DNA of 64,000 nucleotides from the NCBI GenBank assembly GCA_002633085.1, contig NSIV01000005.1, positions 62,001 through 126,000 on the forward strand. The letters run 5' to 3'. Positions 43,027 to 51,462 of the stretch are shown here, one piece after another. Numbering within the stretch: the stretch's first letter is position 1; every line of letters begins with the position of its first letter. A program made the position numbers and the translations under genes. This DNA comes from Curvibacter sp. PD_MW3. GTDB lineage: Bacteria; Pseudomonadota; Gammaproteobacteria; Burkholderiales; Burkholderiaceae_C. The notes below the pieces were generated by a model. It was given only the letters and a program-made list of their open reading frames with translations, was not told the origin of the DNA and did not search any database.

Positions 43027-43560
43027 TCATCGGTGTTCAAGGCCAGCGGCAATCCAAGTCCAAAGGTCATGCCCCAACGCTTCAATCTGAGGGCTTGGAT
43101 TTTCCGTGGTGTCATTCGATAGCGTCCACCGTTCATTCCAGGGAAGCGCGAGACATCCCACGCACTTCAAAAGTTCGGACGGTTGTAGCAGAACAGGCAC
43201 TGCAACAGAGTCGAAACCGGCCCCGTGGGCAAGCTCCACCAGTACCTTGCAATCCGCCGGCACGAGATGGCTGGGAAAGATGATTAAGTCCCGCTGATGC
43301 CATAAGTTGTCAACCCCATTCAAGGCGTTTTCCACACTCCCAAACTCTCCCGCCAGCGTCTCTTGATACGAGCGAGGAATCACAAGGGCGTCAATCACAC
43401 GCCCCCACGGCGAGTACAAGGTGCGCGCAGCCCTTCTCACAACGTCCACATCTCGACGTTCGCCTTGACGAACAATCGAACGAATCATGGTTGTCTTGCC
43501 GTGATCATTATTTGCGAGTGGAACGACGAAAAGCCTTCTTGTAATGGAGCGTGCAAGCAT
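43027..43560 (-). CDS. Orphan P-loop protein of unknown function
   Basis: A 177-residue protein that I do not recognise. Near the N-terminus, VPLANNDHGKTTMIRSIVRQ has a Walker A pattern (A-X4-GKT). VIDALVIPRSYQET and RDLIIFPSHLVPADCKVL may be core strands, and CVGCLALPWNERW carries a CXXC pair. AAGGGA sits five bases before the ATG. Base composition is visibly less GC-rich than its neighbours, and codon use looks less biased, so the gene may have been acquired. It lies between maleylacetate reductase and the LysR gene with AT-richer flanks. Confidence 0.6.
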   Translation of the reverse strand: MLARSITRRLFVVPLANNDHGKTTMIRSIVRQGERRDVDVVRRAARTLYSPWGRVIDALVIPRSYQETLAGEFGSVENALNGVDNLWHQRDLIIFPSHLVPADCKVLVELAHGAGFDSVAVPVLLQPSELLKCVGCLALPWNERWTLSNDTTENPSPQIEALGHDLWTWIAAGLEHR

Positions 43561-43628
43561 TGATGTTCCCTTATCTGCTGTTTAACGAGTATCTAAGCGA
43601 TGCAGAAGTCTAGCCAGTTGGGCGCGGC

Positions 43629-43677
43629 GCGACTATCCCCCAAACGGGGATCGAATGCCCGGTTTCGGGCAAATTCT
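43629..43677 (-). terminator. Paired hairpins after the LysR gene
   Basis: ATCCCC-CAAAC-GGGGAT and GCCCG-GTTT-CGGGC lie between the end of the LysR gene and the orphan P-loop gene. Neither has a strong T run; they may act as a weak terminator. Confidence 0.4.
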
Positions 43678-43712
43678 TGAGTGTCTGTTTTTGACCGTAT
43701 TAAGTTCCAAGG

Positions 43713-44642
43713 TCAATCCACCCCAAACCTCCCCGTCCACTTCTGCTCATAGTTCATCTTGGCAAAGTGCTCGGCCATGAAGTCGATGAAGGTGCGCACT
43801 TTGGCTGACAGGTGCTTGCGGCTGGGGTAGGCCAGGTTGACGGTCAGGCGCGGCAGGTCCCAGTCGTCCAGCACCGGCACCAGGCGGCCGGCCACCATGT
43901 CGTCGTACAGGATGTAGGTGGGCTGCACCAGGATGCCCATGCCGTCCAGCGCGGCGGCGCGCAGGATCTGGCCGTCGTTTGATTCCAGCAGGCCCTTCAC
44001 CGACAGCGTGGTGGTCTGGCCGTCGCGCGTGAAGCGTAGCTCGTTCGGGTTGTTGGCGTGGGTGTAGATCAGCAGCTTGTGCTGCACCAGGTCTTCAAGC
44101 GTCTTGGGCCGGCCGTGTTTGGCCAGGTAGCGCGGCGCGGCGGCCAGAATGCGGCGCGTCTGCCCCAGGCGGCGGATGGTGATGTTGGAGTCCGGCTCGA
44201 ACTCGCGCGTGCGGATGGCCACGTCGATGTTGTTGTCGATGATGTCCAGGTAGCGGTTGGCGGCTTCCACGTGCACGCTCACGTTGGGGTAGCGTTGGGT
44301 GTACTCGCGCAGCAACGGCGCCACGTGGTGCATGGAAAACGACAGCGAGGCGGTGATGCGCAGCGTGCCGGTGGGGTTGAGGGTGCTGGCGTTCACCGCG
44401 TCCTCGGCGTCCTTCAGGTCGGCCAGCACGGTCTTGGCACGGCTGAAAAACTCCTTGCCCGGGTCGGTCAGGTACAGGCGGCGGGTGTTGCGCTCCACCA
44501 GGCGGGCGCCCAGCCGGTCTTCCAGCGCCGACAGGTGCCGGCTGGCCGCCGCGTTCGACAGGTCCAGCGCCTCGGCGGCGCGGCTCAGGCTGCCGGTTTC
44601 AGCCACCTGCACAAACAATTCCAGTTCCGTCCAGCGGTCCAC
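43713..44642 (-). CDS. LysR-family regulator divergent from the dioxygenase
   Basis: A 309-residue LysR protein. The HTH reads ELFVQVAETGSLSRAAEALDLSNAAASRHLSALE, then RRLYLTDPGKEFFSRAKTVL and a periplasmic-binding-like effector domain (GTLRITASLSFSMHHVAPLL). The DLSNAAASRHL pattern belongs to the large DsdC/CrgA-like subgroup. It diverges from the intradiol dioxygenase gene over a 118-base gap with a GCGGAC-N11-GTCCGC repeat, so it probably controls the dioxygenase-ABC unit in response to a pathway intermediate. Confidence 0.9.
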   Translation of the reverse strand: MDRWTELELFVQVAETGSLSRAAEALDLSNAAASRHLSALEDRLGARLVERNTRRLYLTDPGKEFFSRAKTVLADLKDAEDAVNASTLNPTGTLRITASLSFSMHHVAPLLREYTQRYPNVSVHVEAANRYLDIIDNNIDVAIRTREFEPDSNITIRRLGQTRRILAAAPRYLAKHGRPKTLEDLVQHKLLIYTHANNPNELRFTRDGQTTTLSVKGLLESNDGQILRAAALDGMGILVQPTYILYDDMVAGRLVPVLDDWDLPRLTVNLAYPSRKHLSAKVRTFIDFMAEHFAKMNYEQKWTGRFGVD

Positions 44643-44666
44643 CGCAGTCTCCTGTTTTTTCGCTGC

Positions 44667-44730
44667 GCGGAAAAGTCATTTACGACAGCGGTCTTTCGCA
44701 AATTGTGGCGGACTTTTACAGTTTGTCCGC
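44667..44730. promoter_or_regulatory. LysR operator region before the dioxygenase
   Basis: GCGGAC (44708) and GTCCGC (44725) form a perfect 6-bp inverted repeat with an 11-base spacer, the usual LysR half-site spacing. GCGGAAAA (44667) and GACAGCGG (44684) further upstream also occur, reversed, before the gene at 37665. Confidence 0.6.
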
Positions 44731-44760
44731 TAGAGAGAACCCGCAGAGGAGACAACAAAG

Positions 44761-45591
44761 ATGCGTAACCTGAACCAGGACACCATCACCCAGGCCGTGA
44801 TCGAGCGCTTTTCCCACACGCCCGACCCGCGCTTGAAGGAAATCATGACCAGCCTGGTGCAGCACCTGCACGCCTTCGCGCGCGAGGTGCGGCTGACGGA
44901 GGAGGAATGGTTCCAGGGCATCCAGTTCCTCACCGACACCGGCCACATCACCGACGACAAGCGGCAGGAGTTCATCTTGCTGAGTGACACGCTGGGCCTG
45001 TCCATGCTCACCGTGGCCATGAACAACGACAAGCCGGCCGGCTGCACCGAATCCACCGTGTTCGGCCCCTTCTTCGTGGAGAGTGCGCCTGAATATAAAA
45101 ACGGCGACGACGTGGCCAACGGCGCCACCGGCCTGCCTTGCCAGGTGCGCGGCACCGTCAAGGGGCTGGACGGCACGCCGGTGCCCAACGCCCGCATGAA
45201 CGTCTGGCAGGCCGATGCCGAAGGCAACTACGACGTGCAGTACGCCGACCTGGCCCATGCCCAGGCACGCGGCGTGCTGCATGCCGATGACCAGGGGCGC
45301 TTTCACTTCAAGACCATCCTGGCCGAGGCCTACCCCATCCCCAGCGACGGCCCGGTGGGCCGCATGCTCAAGGCCACCGCCAACCACCCGTGGCGCCCGG
45401 CGCACCTGCATTTCATGATCGAGGCGCCGGGCTACCAGCGGCTCATCACCCACGTGTTCCGCAACCGCGACCAGTACCTCGACTCCGACGTGGTGTTCGG
45501 CGTGCGCCAGTCGCTGGTGGCCGACTGGGAGCAGCAGCCCGACGGCAGCTACCTGCTGGAATACGACTTCGTGCTCAACCCCGAGAAGTGA
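44761..45591 (+). CDS. Intradiol ring-cleavage dioxygenase, hydroxyquinol 1,2-dioxygenase type
   Basis: A 276-residue non-haem Fe(III) dioxygenase. The N-terminal helical dimerisation domain spans about residues 1-95 (FAREVRLTEEEWFQGIQFLTDTG). The catalytic domain holds the iron ligands Tyr in EGNYDVQY, Tyr in AEAYPIPSDGPVG and two His in RPAHLHFMIEAPGY. The family includes catechol and hydroxyquinol 1,2-dioxygenases. Maleylacetate reductase in the same cluster and no muconate cycloisomerase favour hydroxyquinol, giving maleylacetate. It is followed at once by ABC importer genes. Confidence 0.9.
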   Translation: MRNLNQDTITQAVIERFSHTPDPRLKEIMTSLVQHLHAFAREVRLTEEEWFQGIQFLTDTGHITDDKRQEFILLSDTLGLSMLTVAMNNDKPAGCTESTVFGPFFVESAPEYKNGDDVANGATGLPCQVRGTVKGLDGTPVPNARMNVWQADAEGNYDVQYADLAHAQARGVLHADDQGRFHFKTILAEAYPIPSDGPVGRMLKATANHPWRPAHLHFMIEAPGYQRLITHVFRNRDQYLDSDVVFGVRQSLVADWEQQPDGSYLLEYDFVLNPEK

Positions 45592-45595
45592 CACG

Positions 45596-47095
45596 ATGAC
45601 GGCAACTGCCATTCCCCTGCTGGAGTTGCGGGGGATCACCAAGCGCTTTCCGGGCGTGCTGGCCCTCGACGATGTGTCGCTGACCCTGCACGCCGGCGAG
45701 GTGCACATGCTGATGGGCGAGAACGGCGCCGGCAAGTCCACGCTGATGAAGGTGCTGTGCGGCGCCTACACGGCGGATGCCGGCCAGATCCTGGCCGATG
45801 GGCAGCCGGTGCGGGTGCGCCATGCGGCCGACGCCCGCGCCCTAGGCGTGGCGGTGATCTTCCAGGAATACTCGCTGGTGCCGCACCTGAGCATTGCGCA
45901 CAACATTTTTCTGGGGCGCGAGCCGCTCAATCGGTTGGGTTTGATCGACCATGCACGCATGCACGCGCAGGCGCGCGCCGTGCTGGCCCGGCTCAACCTC
46001 GAGCTGGACACGCAGCGCGAAGTGCAGGGCCTGGGTGTGGCGCAGCAGCAGATGGTGGAGATTGCCAAGGCACTGTCGCAAAACGCCCGCGTGCTGGTGC
46101 TGGACGAGCCCACCGCCGCGCTGTCGGACCGCGAGACGCAGCGCCTGTTCGAGGTCATTGGCGAGCTGCGCCGCCAAGGCGTAGCCATGGTCTACATCTC
46201 GCACCGCATGGACGAGGTGTTCAGCCTGGGCGACCGCGTCACGGTGCTGCGCGACGGCAAGTACGTGGCCACCCTGCGCGCCGGCGACGCCACGCCCGAC
46301 GAGCTGGTGACGCTGATGGTAGGGCGCAAGGTGGACATGAGCTACCACCGGGGCGAGCGCCCGGCGCCGGGCGAGTGCCTGCTGGAGGTGCGCGGGGTGT
46401 CGGCCGTCAACGGCATCCGGGACGTCTCGCTCAAGGTGCATGCCGGCGAGATCGTGGGCTTGAGCGGCCTGGTCGGCTCCGGCCGCACCGAGGTGGCGCG
46501 CGCCATCTTCGGCGCCGACAAGCTCACGGCCGGCGAGGTGCGCTTTGCCGGCCAGCCGCTTCGCAGTTCACCCACCCATGCGCGCCAGCTGGGCCTGGGC
46601 CTGATTCCCGAGAGCCGCAAGCAGCAGGGCCTGGCGCTGATGCGCACGGTCTGCGACAACCTGTTGCTGGCCGGTCTGAAACGCCTGTTTCCGTCCAACC
46701 TGTACCAGCCGGGCCGGGGGCATGCGGAAGGGCGCCGCCGCATTGCGCAATTGCGCATTGCCACGCCCGGGCCGCGCACGCCGGTGCAGTCGCTCTCCGG
46801 CGGCAACCAGCAGAAGGTGGTGATCGGCAAGTGGCTGGTGGCGGGCACGCGGCTGTTCATCTTCGACGAGCCGACGCGCGGCATCGACGTTGGCGCCAAG
46901 GAGGAAATCTTTCGGCTGATCGACGAACTGGTGCGCCAGGGCTGTGCGGTGCTGATGATCAGCTCCGAACTCGGCGAGGTGGTGCGCGTGTGCGACCGTG
47001 CTTATGTGATGAAGGAGCGCGCCCTGGCGGGTGAGCTGGGGCGTGAGCAATTGACGGAGGCCAACCTCCTGCGCCTGGCCATGCACCATGGCTGA
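45596..47095 (+). CDS. Sugar-type ABC importer ATPase (RbsA family)
   Basis: A 499-residue protein with two tandem ATPase domains. Domain 1: Walker A GENGAGKSTLMKVL, a signature-equivalent in GLGVAQQQMVEIAKALS, Walker B VLVLDEPTAALSD. Domain 2: Walker A-like GLVGSGRTEVARAI, signature LSGGNQQKVVIGKWL and FIFDEPTRGIDVG. This tandem form serves ribose, xylose, inositol and related sugar importers. The start is four bases after the dioxygenase stop, and the first permease gene overlaps its end by eight bases. Confidence 0.95.
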   Translation: MTATAIPLLELRGITKRFPGVLALDDVSLTLHAGEVHMLMGENGAGKSTLMKVLCGAYTADAGQILADGQPVRVRHAADARALGVAVIFQEYSLVPHLSIAHNIFLGREPLNRLGLIDHARMHAQARAVLARLNLELDTQREVQGLGVAQQQMVEIAKALSQNARVLVLDEPTAALSDRETQRLFEVIGELRRQGVAMVYISHRMDEVFSLGDRVTVLRDGKYVATLRAGDATPDELVTLMVGRKVDMSYHRGERPAPGECLLEVRGVSAVNGIRDVSLKVHAGEIVGLSGLVGSGRTEVARAIFGADKLTAGEVRFAGQPLRSSPTHARQLGLGLIPESRKQQGLALMRTVCDNLLLAGLKRLFPSNLYQPGRGHAEGRRRIAQLRIATPGPRTPVQSLSGGNQQKVVIGKWLVAGTRLFIFDEPTRGIDVGAKEEIFRLIDELVRQGCAVLMISSELGEVVRVCDRAYVMKERALAGELGREQLTEANLLRLAMHHG

Positions 47096-48074
47096 AACCA
47101 GAGCAACCACTATGAATTTTGTAGCAATTGACGCAGATAAATCGGCGCCTGGACGGCGATTTGGCTCTGTTTCCGGTGCGGCCTGGCTGCTGCTCGGGCT
47201 GTGCGCCGTGTTCTCGGTGCTGGCGCCGGGTTTCCTCAGCGGCGCCAACCTGGTCAACGTGCTGCTGCAGGCCACCATCCTGCTGCTGCTGGCCTTGCCG
47301 ATGACGCTGATCATCCTGACCGAGGGGCTGGACCTCTCGATGGGGGCGGTGCTGTCGCTGTGCACCGTGGTGCTGGCGGTGGTGCAGATCGACAGTGGTT
47401 CGATTGTCCTGGGCCTGGCGGCCGCACTGGCGGTGGCCATCGCTTTTGGCCTGTTCAACGGCCTGCTGATAGCCGCGTTCGACCTGCCGCCTTTTGTGGT
47501 GACGCTGGGCACGCTGGGCGCGGCCCAGGGCCTGGCGCTGGTGGCGGCCGAAGGGCGCACCACCATGGGCGTGGCCGAAGGGCTGCGCTGGTTCTGGGAC
47601 GGCAGCTGGCTGGGCTTGCCGGTGCCGCTGTGGCTGGCCGCATTCACCTGGGCCGTGATTCATGTGCTGCTGTACCACACCCGCTTTGGCGCACGCGTGT
47701 TTGCGCTGGGCGGCAACCGCGAGGCCTTGCGCTTCGGCGGCATCACGGTGAAGTGGTCGCTGCTGTGGGTCTACGTGCTGGGTGGGGTGTGCGTGGGGCT
47801 GGCCTCGCTGCTGCTCACCGCGCGTGTCAATGGCGGCCACCCCACGGTTGCCATCGGCCTGGAGTTCGATGCCATCGCCGCGGTGGCGGTGGGCGGCACG
47901 GCGTTTGAGCGCGGCAAGGGTGGCCTCACCGGGACGGTGCTGGGCGTGCTGGCGGTGGGGGTGATGCGCAACGGCCTGAATCTGCTGTCCATGCCTTCGT
48001 CGGTGCAGGTGGCCGCGGTGGGCGCGGTGGTGATCATCGCGCTGTGGATCGATGCGGCTCGGGGCAAAGCATGA
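47088..48074 (+). CDS. Sugar-type ABC importer permease (RbsC family), copy 1
   Basis: A 328-residue inner membrane permease with about eight to ten helices. The family motif TLIILTEGLDLSMGAVLSLC follows residue 75, and GITVKWSLLWVYVLGGVCVGLASLL is in the middle. The conserved AIAAVAVGGTAFERGKGGL loop contacts the ATPase. The first 20 residues (MNFVAIDADK) are encoded by a CTATGAATTTTGTAGC mini-palindrome, so the natural start may be 47112. The second permease overlaps by ATGA. Confidence 0.92.
   Translation: MAETRATTMNFVAIDADKSAPGRRFGSVSGAAWLLLGLCAVFSVLAPGFLSGANLVNVLLQATILLLLALPMTLIILTEGLDLSMGAVLSLCTVVLAVVQIDSGSIVLGLAAALAVAIAFGLFNGLLIAAFDLPPFVVTLGTLGAAQGLALVAAEGRTTMGVAEGLRWFWDGSWLGLPVPLWLAAFTWAVIHVLLYHTRFGARVFALGGNREALRFGGITVKWSLLWVYVLGGVCVGLASLLLTARVNGGHPTVAIGLEFDAIAAVAVGGTAFERGKGGLTGTVLGVLAVGVMRNGLNLLSMPSSVQVAAVGAVVIIALWIDAARGKA
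47110..47124. repeat. CTAT mini-palindrome at the permease start
   Basis: CTAT-GAATTTTG-TAG, continuing into CAATTGACGCAGA. The internal ATG is a possible start codon of the permease. It resembles the dispersed GCTAT elements elsewhere. Confidence 0.45.
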
Positions 48075-49048
48075 ACACACTAGTTCAAAAACCGGGCCTG
48101 GCTCTGCCACACCTGTCGCCCGAGCAGCGCGCCGTGCTGCTGCGCCTGGCGGTGCTGGGGTTGTTGGGCTTGGCGCTGTCGCTGGCGGCGCCGGCTTTCC
48201 TGACCACCGGTAACCTGCTCAACGTGTTGCGCCAGGCCAGCCTGATGTTCTTGCTGGCCTCGGGCCTGACGCTGGTGATCCTGTGCGGCGGGCTGGATCT
48301 GTCGATCGGCGCCAACGTGGCGCTGTCGGCCTGTCTGGCGGCCACCGCGATCAAGGGCACGGGCTCCATCGCCTTGGGTTGCGCCGTCGGGGCGGGCTGT
48401 GGTCTGTTCATCGGTCTGCTCAACGGGCTGATGGTCACCGCCTTGCGCATCCCGCCCTTCATTGCCACCTACGGCATGTTGTGGATCCTGCATGGCGTGA
48501 CCTACTGGTACATGAACGGCGAAACCATCCACGGCTTCCCGCCGGAATTCCGCATGCTCGGCAGCGGCTACCTGGCTGCGGTGCCGGTACCGGTGTACCT
48601 GATGCTGGGCGTGCTGCTGGCCGGCACGGTGCTGACGCAGTACACCACCTGGGGCCAGGAGATTTACGCCACCGGCGCCAACACCGAGGCGGCGGCCCTG
48701 TCGGGCGTGCCGGTGTTCTCGCGGCGCCTGGCGGTTTATGCGCTCAGCGGGCTCATGGCCGGTCTGGCGTCATTGGTGTTTCTGGCGCGCCTGAATTCGG
48801 CCGAAGGCGACATGGGCGAGTCCCTGACGCTGCAGGCGATCGCCGCGGTGCTGATCGGCGGCACCTCGCTGTTCGGCGGCACCGGCACGCTGGTGGGCAC
48901 CCTGATCGGGGCGCTGATTCTCACCGTGGTGCTCAACGGCATGAACCAGCTGGGCATCAGCGCCAACTGGCAACCCTTCATCACCGGTGTGATCGTGATT
49001 CTTTCCGTGCTCTCGGACGCCCTGACGCGCAAGCGCCAGGGCGGCTGA
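48071..49048 (+). CDS. Sugar-type ABC importer permease (RbsC family), copy 2
   Basis: A 325-residue permease from the ATG at 48071, sharing four bases with the previous gene; the track start at 48044 is upstream in another context. TLVILCGGLDLSIGANVALSAC is the family signature, and AIAAVLIGGTSLFGGTGTLVGT the ATPase-contact loop. Two different permeases imply a heterodimeric channel, as in some inositol, ribose or autoinducer-2 type importers. Confidence 0.93.
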   Translation: MNTLVQKPGLALPHLSPEQRAVLLRLAVLGLLGLALSLAAPAFLTTGNLLNVLRQASLMFLLASGLTLVILCGGLDLSIGANVALSACLAATAIKGTGSIALGCAVGAGCGLFIGLLNGLMVTALRIPPFIATYGMLWILHGVTYWYMNGETIHGFPPEFRMLGSGYLAAVPVPVYLMLGVLLAGTVLTQYTTWGQEIYATGANTEAAALSGVPVFSRRLAVYALSGLMAGLASLVFLARLNSAEGDMGESLTLQAIAAVLIGGTSLFGGTGTLVGTLIGALILTVVLNGMNQLGISANWQPFITGVIVILSVLSDALTRKRQGG

Positions 49049-49087
49049 GTTTTTTCAACGTCATTTCCATTCGACAGGAGACACAGC

Positions 49088-50059
49088 ATGAACTTCAAGC
49101 CGACTCAGCGGGCCGTGGCCCTTTTCATCGCGGCCAGCGCCGTGTCCTTGGGCGCAGCCGCCCAATCCGGCGAAAAGATTGCCTTCTTCACCAAGAACCA
49201 GACCAACCCGTTTTTCCAGGTGGTACGCCTGGGAGCGGACAACGCGGCCAAGCAGATGGGGGCGGTGGTCACGCACTACATCCCGACCAAGCCTGACAGC
49301 ATTCCCGAGCAGCTGTCGCAGATCGACGACGTGATCATCAAGAAGCCCAATGCCATCGTGTTCACGCCGGTGGACTACAAGGCCATGGGCGCCGGCGTGC
49401 AGAAGATCAATGCGGCTGGCATCCCGGTGGTGAACGTCACGGACAAGTCCGAGACCGGCAAGTTCGTCGCTTTCGTCGGCTCCAGCGACTATGAACTGGG
49501 CCTGGTGACGGGGCGCTACATGCTCAAGACGATGGGCGGCAAGGGCAACGTGGTGATTCTGGAAGGCGTCAAGGGTTCGCTGGTCAGTGCCGACCGCGTG
49601 CGCGGTTTCAACGACGCGCTCAAGGAGTTTCCGCAGGTCAAGCTGCTGGCCTCGCAGCCGGGCAACTTCCAGCGCCTGCAGGGCCTGCAGGTGCTGGAGA
49701 ACCTGATGCAAACCCACCCGCAGATCGATGGTGTGATGGCGGCCAACGACGCCATGGGCACGGGCGCCATCGAGGCGCTGGAAGGTGCCAACCGCAAGGC
49801 CCATGTGGTCGGCATCAACGGCACGAAAGAGGCGGTCGATGCCATCAAGGCCGGCAAGATGCTGGCGTCGGGCGACTACAACGGCTTCTTGCAGGGCTGC
49901 GTGTCCACCATGCTGGCCATTCGGGAACTGCGCAAGCTGCCGGTGCCGAAGGAAGTGGTGTTCAAGGCGGGTGTGATCGACAAGAGCAACTACCAGGCGG
50001 CCGATATCCCGGCCGACAAGCGTGTCTGCCCGAAATGGGAAGACGCCATCAAGGGTTGA
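49088..50059 (+). CDS. Sugar-type ABC importer periplasmic binding protein (RbsB family)
   Basis: A 323-residue type I periplasmic binding protein. Signal RAVALFIAASAVSLGAAAQ. KIAFFTKNQTNPFFQVVRLG is the first strand-helix unit, and VVNVTDKSETGKFVAFVGSSDYELG follows. DGVMAANDAMGTGAIEAL is typical of the RbsB fold. Ligands of this family are mostly sugars and cyclic polyols. The association with ring-cleavage genes suggests a polyhydroxylated cyclic substrate, which is inference. Confidence 0.93.
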   Translation: MNFKPTQRAVALFIAASAVSLGAAAQSGEKIAFFTKNQTNPFFQVVRLGADNAAKQMGAVVTHYIPTKPDSIPEQLSQIDDVIIKKPNAIVFTPVDYKAMGAGVQKINAAGIPVVNVTDKSETGKFVAFVGSSDYELGLVTGRYMLKTMGGKGNVVILEGVKGSLVSADRVRGFNDALKEFPQVKLLASQPGNFQRLQGLQVLENLMQTHPQIDGVMAANDAMGTGAIEALEGANRKAHVVGINGTKEAVDAIKAGKMLASGDYNGFLQGCVSTMLAIRELRKLPVPKEVVFKAGVIDKSNYQAADIPADKRVCPKWEDAIKG

Positions 50060-50157
50060 AGAGATATGACCCCCCTACTCGTCACTTCGTGTACTTCGCT
50101 GCCCCCTGAGGGGGCTGGCCTTGCTTGGGACGGCCCGGCGCGGCGGCCGGTCACACC
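50060..50157. repeat. GC-rich intergenic repeat-like stretch
   Basis: The gap holds GCCCCC-TGA-GGGGGC (50101-50115) and a GGCCCGGCGCGGCGGCC run. It resembles GC-rich dispersed elements of Comamonadaceae that I recall, and is similar to the 6.1-kb stretch. It may also attenuate transcription between the ABC genes and the small genes. Confidence 0.45.
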
Positions 50158-50463
50158 ATGATCTTCACCTTCATCCTCATCGACAAGCCTGACAGCAGCG
50201 AGCTGCGCCAGCGCGTACGGCCCGAGCACAAGGCTTATCTGGCAGCGGTGGCCGACCGCATGGCCTTTGCCGGCCCGTTCACCAAGGACGACGGGCAGAC
50301 CATGATCGGCAGCCTGCTGGCGATCGACTTCCCGTCGCGCGATGCGGCGCACGCTTGGCTGGTCAACGAACCCTTCACCAAGGCCGGCCTGTACGCCAGC
50401 ACCACGGTGCACGCCTTCGTGAACCTGTGGCCGCAAAAGGCCGGCTTTCCACCAGCGGCATAA
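50158..50463 (+). CDS. YciI-like protein
   Basis: A 101-residue protein of the YciI/muconolactone isomerase-like alpha/beta fold: FTFILIDKPDSSELRQRVRPEHKAYL, AGPFTKDDGQTMIGSLLAIDF and EPFTKAGLYASTTVHAFVNL. The conserved His in RPEHKAYL and the acidic PFTKDDG are family features. The exact reaction is unknown; in this context it may be an isomerase or lactone hydrolase-like helper. The track start at 50125 is inside repeat-like sequence; the ATG at 50158 fits the family. Confidence 0.85.
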   Translation: MIFTFILIDKPDSSELRQRVRPEHKAYLAAVADRMAFAGPFTKDDGQTMIGSLLAIDFPSRDAAHAWLVNEPFTKAGLYASTTVHAFVNLWPQKAGFPPAA

Positions 50464-50476
50464 ACCAGGACTGCGA

Positions 50477-50809
50477 ATGATCCGACACATCGTGATGTGG
50501 AACGTGCGCGGCGACACGCCGGCCGAGAAGGCGCGCGGCATCGCGCAGCTGCAGCGCAGCTTTGAAGGGCTGCGCGGCCGCATTCCGGGGCTGCTGCACC
50601 TGGAGATCGGCGTTGACGTCAGCCGCATCGACTACGCCTGCGACGTGGTGCTGTATTCCGAATTCGAGAGCCAGGCCGCACTCGACGCCTACGGCACGCA
50701 CCCCGAGCATCTGCGCGTCAAAGACGAGGTGGCCGAGTTGCGCATCGCGCGCCACCAGGTGGACTACGTGGTGCCGAGAGTTGCCGCTGTTTTTTTGATT
50801 GAACCTTGA
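50477..50809 (+). CDS. Dabb-family (stress-responsive A/B barrel) protein
   Basis: A 110-residue protein of the dimeric alpha-beta barrel fold. IRHIVMWNVRGDTPAEKARG at the start and LLHLEIGVDVSRIDYACDVVLYSEFESQAALDAYGTHPEH are diagnostic. Dabb proteins include polyketide cyclases and unknown enzymes acting on polyphenol-like compounds. It lies 13 bases after the YciI gene and 11 before the NTF2-like gene. Confidence 0.88.
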   Translation: MIRHIVMWNVRGDTPAEKARGIAQLQRSFEGLRGRIPGLLHLEIGVDVSRIDYACDVVLYSEFESQAALDAYGTHPEHLRVKDEVAELRIARHQVDYVVPRVAAVFLIEP

Positions 50810-50820
50810 GGAGACAAAGA

Positions 50821-51438
50821 ATGAACGACAAGTTGATGGATGAGTTGCTGATTCGCCAGATGGTAGAGCGCTGGGCCGTCTGGCGTGACGCCGGCGACTG
50901 GGAACGTTTTGCCACCGTGTGGCACCCGGAAGGCGTGATGATGGCGACCTGGTTCCAGGGGCCGTTTGCCGACTTCATTCGCGTCACGAAAGAGGGCTGG
51001 GCCAAGGGTGTCAGCATCCTGCACTTCCTCGGCGGATCGGCCATCGAGGTGGCAGGCGACCGCGCGATTGCCCAAACGAAGATGACGATCTCGCAGCGCG
51101 GCATGGTGGAGGGCGAGAACGGTCCGGTGCTGTGCGACGTGGTGTGCACCGGCCGCTTCCATGACTTTGTTGTGAAGCACAACGGCGAATGGAAGCTGCT
51201 GCACCGCCAGCCGATCTATGAGAAGGACCGCATCGACCCTGTCGATTCCACCGCCGTGCTCAAGCTCGACCAGCAGGCGCTGGCCACTTTCCCCGAGGGC
51301 TACCGCCACCTGGCCTACATCCAGACGCGCATTGGCTACACGGTGAAGATGGACATGCCCATGCTCAAAGGCCCGGTGGTGGACGAACTTTACAAGCGCG
51401 GCGCACGTTGGCTGGCCGGTGGTGTTCTGGAACGCTGA
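50821..51438 (+). CDS. NTF2-like/SnoaL-type protein
   Basis: A 205-residue protein with an NTF2-like cone fold: IRQMVERWAVWRDAGDWERFATVWHPEGVM, ILHFLGGSAIEVAGDRAIAQTKMTI and DFVVKHNGEWKLLHRQPIYEKDRI. Members include scytalone dehydratase-like dehydratases and ring hydroxylase small subunits. The C-terminal 60 residues extend beyond the basic fold. The ATG at 50821 follows GAGGAGAC. It may be a dehydratase in the upper pathway; this is a guess from the fold. Confidence 0.8.
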   Translation: MNDKLMDELLIRQMVERWAVWRDAGDWERFATVWHPEGVMMATWFQGPFADFIRVTKEGWAKGVSILHFLGGSAIEVAGDRAIAQTKMTISQRGMVEGENGPVLCDVVCTGRFHDFVVKHNGEWKLLHRQPIYEKDRIDPVDSTAVLKLDQQALATFPEGYRHLAYIQTRIGYTVKMDMPMLKGPVVDELYKRGARWLAGGVLER

Positions 51439-51462
51439 AGCAAGCAACACGAGGAGACCCGC

